Origin: Candidatus Omnitrophota bacterium
GTDB taxonomy: Bacteria > Omnitrophota > Koll11 > Gorgyraeales > Gorgyraeaceae
Length of the DNA: 5,358 bases
Assembly (NCBI GenBank): GCA_018818505.1
Contig: JAHIRR010000134.1
Coordinates: forward strand, 1 to 5,358
Direction of reading: 5' to 3'
A program made the translations under genes and the position numbers. The notes under the pieces were generated by a model. The model did no database searches and was not told where the DNA came from. It worked only from the letters and a program-made list of their open reading frames with translations. Below, piece after piece: positions 1 through 4,003 of this stretch. The stretch's first letter is position 1. Each line of letters begins with the position of its first letter.

Positions 1-2
1 AG

Positions 3-917
3 TATAGATATACTTTATTTAAGAAGTTTAAGCGTAAGACAGAAGACTTTGAAGAGGTAGTAATAGAAACGCTAATAAAAGGACATTCATCGAGGAAAGC
101 AAGCAGATTTTTTGCCAGACTCTTCGGTAAGAACACAATATCACACTAGGCAGCAACCTCAACTCTACGTAAGTTTGACTATGAGTTAGAAGTATGGAAA
201 AGTCAACCGCTAAGAGATAACGCCTTAATAGTAATTCTAGACGCAGTAAGGTTAAAAGGAGTAATACCGTATACAAAAGAAGCAAAACCAGTTCTGTTTG
301 CATATGCAGTATATCCTGACGGTACAGAAGAAGTCTTGGACTTCGAGATAGCAAGAGGCGAATCAACCAATGCATGGACTAGATTCTGCCAGAAGCTGTA
401 CCAGAGAGGATTACAGAATATAAAACTAGTAGTAAGAGATGACTGCGATGCAATAACTAATGCAATAAGCCTATGCTGGCCAGCTGCATTAGATCAACAA
501 TGCGTATTTCATATATTGCAGAATCTCTGTAAGAAGCTGAAAGGTCACCCAGAAAAGAAGAATATACTTAAAGACGCCTCATGGCTATACGAAGCACAGT
601 CGGAAGAAGAGTTTTACAGATGGGCTATAAAATTCAAGAATAGGTATGATAGACATAAATATCACCCAGCAATAAAATACTTCCTTGGCAAGATATATGA
701 GAGCATCAAATACTTTGAATTACCAAAGGAATATTGGACCATAGCCAAGACTAGCAATAGACTAGAACGGTTCTTTGAAGAATTAAAGAGAAGAATAAGG
801 GTATTTAGAAGATTCCCAAACACACAAAGCTGTAAACGCTGGCTATATGCTCTTATTACAGAATTAGACCCTTACAACCTAAGGCTTACTAACTCTGAAA
901 GTCAGCAAAGTTCTTGA
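3..917 (+). pseudogene. IS256/Mutator-type DDE transposase, 5'-truncated by window, in-frame amber stop
   Basis: The frame is open from the left edge and reads as an IS256-family transposase, which cuts and joins insertion-sequence ends. The part before the stop (GHSSRKASRFFARLFG) matches the family's 'G.S.RKV' helix region. Then come the DDE blocks: ILDAVRLK with the first Asp at 240-242, VVRDDCDAI with the second Asp at 438-440, the CVFHILQN block, and NRLERFFEELKRRIR with the Glu at 765-767. The frame is interrupted by TAG at 147-149, in the ISHxAATS stretch where relatives carry a short polar residue; CAG (Gln) to TAG would be a single change. No ATG restarts the frame before the first catalytic Asp, and two other genes here end in TAG, so readthrough is unlikely. 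About 300 codons are visible against roughly 400 in the family; the missing N-terminus lies upstream. The fragment is otherwise undamaged, which suggests recent inactivation. The family call is confident; loss of function is an inference. Confidence 0.85.
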
Positions 918-945
918 CAGTATGAGATCTCAAAAATAATTTCCC

Positions 946-974
946 TTCCCAAAGGCCTATTTATATGGTATAAT
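946..974 (+). promoter_or_regulatory. sigma70-type promoter with extended -10 for the kinase/HAD gene
   Basis: The -10 hexamer is a perfect TATAAT at 969-974, preceded by TGG at 966-968, which makes an extended -10 (TGnTATAAT). A weaker -35 TTCCCA (4 of 6) lies at 946-951 with a 17-bp spacer. The predicted start of transcription near 981 gives a leader of about 60 nt before the ATG at 1044. A separate TTGACA at 914-919 overlaps the transposase stop; it has only a poor -10 partner (AATAAT at 935-940, 15-bp spacing) and is a weaker candidate. Confidence 0.6.
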
Positions 975-1003
975 TAAAATACAATAACGATAGGAGCAAT
1001 ATA

Positions 1004-1034
1004 GTCTTATAAGACAGGCAGAGGCTGTTTTTTT
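1004..1034 (+). promoter_or_regulatory. leader palindrome and weak hairpin with T-run (possible operator or attenuator)
   Basis: A perfect 12-bp palindrome GTCTTATAAGAC occupies 1004-1015. Its right half also belongs to a second pairing, AAGACAG (1011-1017) with CTGTTTT (1025-1031), which has a 7-nt loop and one G-U pair and runs into seven T residues at 1028-1034. The two structures share bases and would exclude each other. The stem is weak, so this could be a dimeric-regulator site, a leaky attenuator, or chance. Confidence 0.25.
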
Positions 1035-1043
1035 AGGTGGATT

Positions 1044-2552
1044 ATGAGGAAGATTGGAAAACTTATCTCAATGCTGATAATAATGACATTCTTATGCCAG
1101 AATGTGGGATTTTGCCTTCCAGAGAGTAATTCTACACTAAGGCTTCCTGTGAATGGTAGCCATAGGGTAGAAGAGACTATAAAGAAACAAGGTATTAGTA
1201 TAAACGACACTATAGAATTCATGTTAGACATGCACGCGTCTCGTCTTAGTAAAAAGAGAATAGCTATTTCTACAGAACTAACGAAAGATTTGCCTCATAT
1301 ACCTGGGGATGAGATAGGATTAAAGAGAGTCGGGCTAATCATTAATGCTATTGATAGTATGCAGAAATTGCCAAAAGAGAGAAGAAAACTATCTATTAAG
1401 ACGATGTTAGATTCTGAAGGAAATAATATTGAAGTGCGTATAACGAATACAGGTGTCGGAATTCCTAAAGAGAATCTTCGGAAGATATTTATACCATACT
1501 TTACAACGAAAAAAGATGGTACAAGTCTGGGCATGTCTAGTGTTAGGGAGGTTATAGAAGAATATGACGGCACTGTTTCAGTCGAATCTGAAGTAGATAA
1601 AGGTACTACATTTATCATAACATTACCAGTTTTAGCCTCTAATAACCAGGCAGAGCTTGCGTCGGGGGAGGATTTGAAAAAAAGAATTAAAGAGCTTAAA
1701 ACGATTGTATTTAGATTGCTTGATATTAAAGTAGTTGCTTTAGATTTTGACCATACAATTTCATCAATTCGCGACCGTGTATCTGAACCAACGGTCGCTA
1801 GGGAGATTATAAAATTGCTAGAATTAGGCATAGATATTTGCATAGCAACTGTACAGTGGGATGATGAGATGCAGGAACATTTTATCGATGAATTAAGGAA
1901 ATACAAGGAGTTCAAGCCCGAATATTTGCCACACATCCATCTATACGTTTACTCATCAGCCCTTGGTTTTAATGCAAAAGAAGGTCCTGCAAGGCCATAT
2001 TATAAACATGTCCTTAGTGAAGATGTTAAAGAATCATTTCGCAAATTTTTCCTACAAAAAGGATGGCTCGATAATCCTGACTATCTAGTCGTAGCAAGAG
2101 ACTGTCAAATTATAGTTAGGCGCACAGAAAATCCCAACAAACAAACAGCATTAAAAGATAGAAACACCATAGAAAAATGGCTAAAGGCTCAAAACTTTCA
2201 AGTGTCTACTTCTTCCGGAAGCATTACTTGCACTATTTCGCCATCAGGTGTAAGTAAATTAACGGCTGTAGAAGATATATTGCAAAGATTTAAAGTGACT
2301 CATGATAATTTTATTAAGATAGGGGATATGGGTCATGAGAAGGGGAATGACTATGAGTTTCTACGGTGGCTTAATAGCTTCACAGTAGATGAATTTGACC
2401 CAGACAACCCTAATCAAATAAGGGTTTCTGAGATATTGGGAATTAAAGGCCCAAAAGCCACGTCAATTTTGTTAGAATTGCTGGTTGAAAAAGTTAAGTC
2501 GCAACTAAAAGATAATCTTAAAATAAATAAAGGAATTAGAGTAAATCAATAA
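1044..2552 (+). CDS. Signal peptide + GHKL/HATPase domain + HAD-IIB-like phosphatase fusion protein
   Basis: This 502-residue protein joins a kinase-type ATP-binding domain to a HAD hydrolase. Residues 1-24 are a charged start (MRKIGK) plus a hydrophobic stretch, a Sec-type signal or anchor; STLRLPV (30-36) follows. Residues 43-196 are a GHKL domain: N box around N101 (INAIDSM), G1 box NTGVGI (135-140, Asn where Asp is usual), F box KIFIPYFTTK (147-156), and G2 box GTSLGM (159-164). The HisKA helix with its phospho-acceptor histidine is absent; only the linker just before the N box remains, so ordinary autophosphorylation is not expected. Residues 228-480 are a HAD domain: motif I DFDHT (D234 nucleophile, D236 acid/base), T269 as motif II, a cap-sized insert of about 130 residues (C2 type), K405 as motif III, and GD(427-428)-x6-ND(435-436) as motif IV, recalling phosphomannomutase-like HADs. 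The AGGTGG at 1035-1040 supports this start. Substrate, partner and location are unknown; an exported ATPase domain is odd because ATP is scarce outside the cytoplasm. The gene is intact and stands alone. Confidence 0.85.
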   Translation: MRKIGKLISMLIIMTFLCQNVGFCLPESNSTLRLPVNGSHRVEETIKKQGISINDTIEFMLDMHASRLSKKRIAISTELTKDLPHIPGDEIGLKRVGLIINAIDSMQKLPKERRKLSIKTMLDSEGNNIEVRITNTGVGIPKENLRKIFIPYFTTKKDGTSLGMSSVREVIEEYDGTVSVESEVDKGTTFIITLPVLASNNQAELASGEDLKKRIKELKTIVFRLLDIKVVALDFDHTISSIRDRVSEPTVAREIIKLLELGIDICIATVQWDDEMQEHFIDELRKYKEFKPEYLPHIHLYVYSSALGFNAKEGPARPYYKHVLSEDVKESFRKFFLQKGWLDNPDYLVVARDCQIIVRRTENPNKQTALKDRNTIEKWLKAQNFQVSTSSGSITCTISPSGVSKLTAVEDILQRFKVTHDNFIKIGDMGHEKGNDYEFLRWLNSFTVDEFDPDNPNQIRVSEILGIKGPKATSILLELLVEKVKSQLKDNLKINKGIRVNQ

Positions 2553-2622
2553 CAAATCGAATAATATATTTCTTGAGATTGGTTAAGTAGCCCCCCCCAG
2601 TCACAATTTCCTGTCCCACAGC

Positions 2623-2651
2623 CCTAAAAATACTTGAAAGAAAATAAGGCA
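2623..2651 (+). repeat. A-rich dispersed repeat, copy A (uninterrupted core)
   Basis: The core CTAAAAATACTTGAAAGAAA, followed by ATAAGGCA, recurs at 2834-2968 (split) and 3562-3618 (slightly diverged) in the same orientation. This copy keeps the join ACTTGAAAG, which is the uninterrupted form of the site broken in copy B. It lacks the downstream ATGTGTCTAAT part present in the other two. Its antisense frame reads PYFLSSIF and copy C reads PYFLSNIF, so the repeat may derive from a coding sequence; this is only suggestive. Confidence 0.6.
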
Positions 2652-2661
2652 CATAAACATA

Positions 2662-2716
2662 GAGACGTCTACCAAGTTGTTCTGGAAGCTGTCTTCGAAT
2701 CAATCGGGAAGCTGTC
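2662..2716 (+). repeat. GAGACG...GAAGCTGTC repeat, left copy, with internal tandem
   Basis: The segment 2662-2693 aligns without gaps to 5223-5254 at 24 of 32 positions, same orientation. A second overlapping unit follows: CAATCGGGAAGCTGTC at 2701-2716 matches 5239-5254 at 15 of 16 positions. GGAAGCTGTCT occurs at 2684-2694 and 2707-2717, a 23-bp period. The two locations bracket the toxin and ATPase genes. Confidence 0.55.
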
Positions 2717-2726
2717 TGTAGCAAGC

Positions 2727-2824
2727 CCCGTTCCAAATTCTGATCGATACTCAATTTACTATATGTAACTAATTGCGTACAATTCTGGTGGATTGTTTGA
2801 TGATCTTTAAGAATTTGGAACGGG
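2727..2824. mobile_element. 98-bp non-coding element with perfect 15-bp terminal inverted repeats (MITE-like)
   Basis: CCCGTTCCAAATTCT at 2727-2741 is the exact reverse complement of AGAATTTGGAACGGG at 2810-2824, enclosing 68 bp with no coding capacity. Size and structure fit a miniature inverted-repeat element mobilised by a transposase encoded elsewhere. I see no clear target duplication at its edges (AAGC to the left, ACAT to the right), so it could also be a repetitive extragenic palindrome or a decayed insertion-sequence remnant. Confidence 0.5.
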
Positions 2825-2833
2825 ACATGCCAT

Positions 2834-2968
2834 CCTAAAAAAATCTAAAAATACTTGTCCGTCTTCGCCAAGCAGCTTTCGCGCTTGGCTTCGGCGAGAC
2901 TGAGAAAAATTACAAAAAAGTAATTTTTCTTGAAAGAAAATAAGGTAGTTAATGTGTCTAATGTATAT
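2834..2968 (+). repeat. A-rich dispersed repeat, copy B, split by an insertion
   Basis: The left part CCTAAAAAAATCTAAAAATA, ending in CTTG (2834-2857), and the right part from CTTGAAAGAAAATAAGG to ATGTGTCTAATGTATAT (2929-2968) match copies A and C once the 75 bp between them is removed. The right part ends about 25 bp before the toxin-antitoxin operator region. Confidence 0.6.
2858..2932. mobile_element. 75-bp hairpin-bearing insertion inside repeat copy B, flanked by CTTG duplication
   Basis: Compared with copy A, copy B has extra sequence between two CTTG tetranucleotides (2854-2857 and 2929-2932), as expected for an insertion with a 4-bp target duplication. The insert folds into two hairpins. 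GCCAAGC (2867-2873) pairs with GCTTGGC (2883-2889), with outer GTCT/AGAC pairing. An 11-bp perfect stem AGAAAAATTAC (2903-2913) pairs with GTAATTTTTCT (2920-2930) across an A6 loop. TGTCCGTCTTC at its left edge recurs at 5251-5261, so it may be a REP-type dispersed element. The duplication is short and could be chance. Confidence 0.5.
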
Positions 2969-2993
2969 GAGGGCACAGATTATGGGGATTGGT

Positions 2994-3051
2994 CAAAGCA
3001 TACTTTTACTTACTTTTTCTTTACAAAGCATACTTTTCACGGTATACTTGT
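2994..3051 (+). promoter_or_regulatory. Direct-repeat operator candidates over the toxin-antitoxin promoter
   Basis: CAAAGCATACTTTT occurs exactly at 2994-3007 and 3024-3037, a 30-bp period of about three helical turns. A third related site GTATACTTGT (3042-3051, 8 of 10 to GCATACTTTT) covers the -10. The second copy overlaps the end of the -35 and lies in the spacer. Antitoxins with DNA-binding N-termini usually repress their own operons, so these are likely antitoxin sites; that assignment is inference. Confidence 0.5.
3020..3048 (+). promoter_or_regulatory. sigma70-type promoter of the toxin-antitoxin operon
   Basis: TTTACA (3020-3025, 5 of 6) and TATACT (3043-3048, 5 of 6) are separated by exactly 17 bp. 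Transcription would start near 3055, at or just before the GGAGGT ribosome binding site (3055-3060), so the leader would be only about 14 nt. Confidence 0.65.
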
Positions 3052-3068
3052 GTTGGAGGTGATGAACC

Positions 3069-3293
3069 ATGAAAGGTGTGTTTTCAATAAAAATCGAGAA
3101 ATCCCTGATTCACATGATCAAAGACTTTTGCAATTCCCATGGACTCAAACAAGGCTTTTTCGTGGAAAAGGCATTGCGGGAGCAGCTTCAGCGTGAAGAG
3201 ATGATAGAGGACATGATCGATCTTAAAAAGCTGCGTCTTGATGAGAAGTCTGCAATAGATTTTGATGACTATCTCAAGAAGCGAAAGGCATGA
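3069..3293 (+). CDS. Antitoxin of a RelE-type toxin-antitoxin pair (ribbon-helix-helix-like N-terminus)
   Basis: This 74-residue protein is the first gene of a two-gene operon and should bind and neutralise the toxin encoded right after it. Residues 4-40 (VFSIKIEKSL, two helices through LREQL) resemble a ribbon-helix-helix DNA-binding fold: an alternating beta strand followed by amphipathic helices. Residues 41-74 are highly charged and predicted helical, with a SAIDFDDYLKKR tail, as in toxin-wrapping C-termini. The start is well supported by a full GGAGGT at 3055-3060, 8 nt before the ATG. The stop overlaps the toxin start by ATGA, indicating translational coupling. Autoregulation through the direct repeats upstream is likely. 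The fold call rests on pattern only; the role as antitoxin rests on size, order and partner. Confidence 0.8.
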   Translation: MKGVFSIKIEKSLIHMIKDFCNSHGLKQGFFVEKALREQLQREEMIEDMIDLKKLRLDEKSAIDFDDYLKKRKA

Positions 3294-3544
3294 AATATAA
3301 ATTAAAGATTATCCCTAATGCTCAAAAAGATCTTGATGACATACTTGGCAAAGATTTTGATTTTATCAAAAGAAAGATCTTATCCTTATCAGATAACCCC
3401 AGACCTTTCGGATCTAAAAAACTCACAAATGAAGAAGGCTATAGAGTCAGGGTAGGAAATTTTCGGATATTATATCGTATCAATGACTCCCTAAAAGAGG
3501 TTATCATATACAGGGTAAAACACAGAAAAGACGTTTATCGTTAG
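3290..3544 (+). CDS. RelE/ParE-superfamily toxin, probable ribosome-dependent mRNA interferase
   Basis: This 84-residue basic protein matches the RelE-type toxin pattern: an N-terminal strand and helices (KLKIIPNAQKDLDDIL, KRKILSLSDNPRPFGSKKL), then the beta sheet GYRVRVGNFRILYRI (50-64) and the end YRVKHRKDVYR (74-84). R52, R54, R59, R79 and Y83 are candidates for the basic and tyrosine residues that RelE-type enzymes use to cut mRNA in the ribosomal A site. The length is normal and the frame intact, ending in TAG. The ATG overlaps the antitoxin stop, so it has no separate ribosome binding site and depends on coupled translation, which keeps antitoxin in excess. The C-terminal 'RV.HR.DVY' pattern favours RelE over the gyrase-poisoning ParE branch, but the target is not proved by sequence. 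Confidence 0.85.
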   Translation: MKYKLKIIPNAQKDLDDILGKDFDFIKRKILSLSDNPRPFGSKKLTNEEGYRVRVGNFRILYRINDSLKEVIIYRVKHRKDVYR

Positions 3545-3561
3545 ATATCCTAATAAGATCG

Positions 3562-3618
3562 CCTAAAAAATCCAAAAATATTTGAAAGAAAATAGGGCAT
3601 TTGATGTGTCTAATATAT
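3562..3618 (+). repeat. A-rich dispersed repeat, copy C
   Basis: CCTAAAAAATCCAAAAATAT, then TTGAAAGAAAATAGGG and ATGTGTCTAATATAT, match copy B across its whole length apart from a few substitutions and the absence of the 75-bp insertion. It starts 17 bp after the RelE-type toxin stop and ends 4 bp before the 52-bp palindrome. With copy B it flanks the toxin-antitoxin operon in direct orientation. Confidence 0.6.
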
Positions 3619-3622
3619 TGAA

Positions 3623-3674
3623 CCTCTTTCACCCCGTAGGTGGAACTTAAGTTCCACCTACGGGGTGAAAGAGG
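3623..3674. repeat. Perfect 52-bp palindrome (26-bp arms, no spacer)
   Basis: The left arm 3623-3648 (starting CCTCTTTCACCCCG, ending GGAACTT) is the exact reverse complement of the right arm 3649-3674; the centre is AACTT|AAGTT and pairing stops at A3622/C3675. In RNA it would give a hairpin of more than 20 bp. In DNA it could extrude a cruciform. The right arm contains the GTG at 3665 and the AAAGAGG (3668-3674) just before a second GTG at 3677, so the structure could hide the translation start of the YoeB-type gene. No T-run follows, so it is not a classic terminator. Confidence 0.9.
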
Positions 3675-3934
3675 CAGTGGAACTTATTTATATAAAACAG
3701 GCGCAGAAGGATGCCAGGAAACTTTCTAAAGCAGGTTTGCGGCCAAAGGCCGAAGCTGTACTCGAGGTCCTCAAACATAATCCATTCCAGGCCCATCCTC
3801 GTTTTGAAAAATTAGTAGGCGATTTAAAAGGCGCTTATTCCCGCAGGATAAATATTCACCATCGCATTATTTATCAGGTAATAAAGCGATACAAGATAGT
3901 GAAAATCATTCGCATGCGGACTCATTTAATCTAA
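3665..3934 (+). CDS. YoeB/Txe-type toxin without adjacent antitoxin
   Basis: The 89-residue reading (85 from the alternative GTG at 3677) matches the YoeB/Txe branch of RelE-type mRNA interferases: LKHNPF, then FEKLVGDLKGAYSRRINIHHRIIYQV and a terminal RMRTHLI. Residues equivalent to the E. coli YoeB catalytic set are present: E48 (E46), R67 (R65) and H87 (H83). The YoeB-like homology starts at ELIYIKQAQ, so the GTG at 3677 is the likelier ancestral start; the first four codons (MKEA) from 3665 mostly lie in the 52-bp palindrome. Neither start has a well-placed free ribosome binding site. YoeB genes normally follow a YefM-type antitoxin gene, but the 120 bp upstream hold only a repeat and the palindrome, and an ATPase gene lies downstream. 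The toxin may be silenced by structure, neutralised from elsewhere, or in decay. I see no frameshift. Confidence 0.75.
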   Translation: MKEAVELIYIKQAQKDARKLSKAGLRPKAEAVLEVLKHNPFQAHPRFEKLVGDLKGAYSRRINIHHRIIYQVIKRYKIVKIIRMRTHLI

Positions 3935-3942
3935 AACCACCC

Positions 3943-3971
3943 TTGACTTTACTCAAAACATAGTGTATAAT
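3943..3971 (+). promoter_or_regulatory. Near-consensus sigma70-type promoter for the ATPase gene
   Basis: TTGACT (3943-3948, 5 of 6) and a perfect TATAAT (3966-3971) are spaced by 17 bp. Transcription would start near 3978, giving a leader of about 26 nt with GAGGA at 3994-3998, 5 nt before the ATG at 4004. CTCA/TGAG (3974-3986) makes a tiny inverted repeat of doubtful meaning. Confidence 0.75.
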
Positions 3972-4003
3972 TACTCAGTGTAGTGAGATAATCGAGGATA
4001 TTT

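Larger units (their letters stand above)
2553..3019. other. Gene-free repeat mosaic between the fusion gene and the toxin-antitoxin operon
   Basis: I see no credible gene here; short open frames on either strand lack ribosome binding sites and family features. The stretch holds a run of eight C residues (2591-2598), one copy of a short A-rich repeat (2623-2651), a tandem GAAGCTGTC repeat (2662-2716), a 98-bp element with 15-bp inverted ends (2727-2824), and a second A-rich repeat copy split by a hairpin insertion (2834-2968). No GC-rich stem followed by a T-run is seen after the stop at 2550-2552. Confidence 0.7.

Noticed and set aside
28..375. Minus-strand leucine-rich open frame opposite the transposase
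   Set aside because: The leucine-rich composition comes from reading the transposase in reverse; the plus frame has clear DDE-family motifs.
914..932. Right inverted end of the IS256-type element (TTCTTGACAGTATGA, with palindrome TGAGATCTCA at 923-932)
   Set aside because: Plausible position, but the left end is outside the window, so no inverted match or target duplication can be verified.
1295..1936. Long minus-strand open frame opposite the fusion gene
   Set aside because: Lies wholly opposite two well-recognised domains (GHKL and HAD motifs on the plus strand), so it is a mirror of real coding sequence.
2536..2754. Minus-strand open frame of 72 codons over the repeat mosaic
   Set aside because: Built from dispersed repeats and overlapping the end of the fusion gene; no family features. 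Its LGRRL and PYFLS stretches recur with the repeats and may be coding relics only.
2903..2930. 11-bp perfect stem with A6 loop as a rho-independent terminator
   Set aside because: The stem is almost all A-T and would be weak; it lies 350 bp after the nearest stop codon and within a nested repeat insertion.
2930..3196. Open frame with TTG start running into the antitoxin gene from another frame
   Set aside because: No ribosome binding site; it covers the repeat, promoter and operator region and overlaps the well-supported antitoxin, whose GGAGGT and ATG fit far better.
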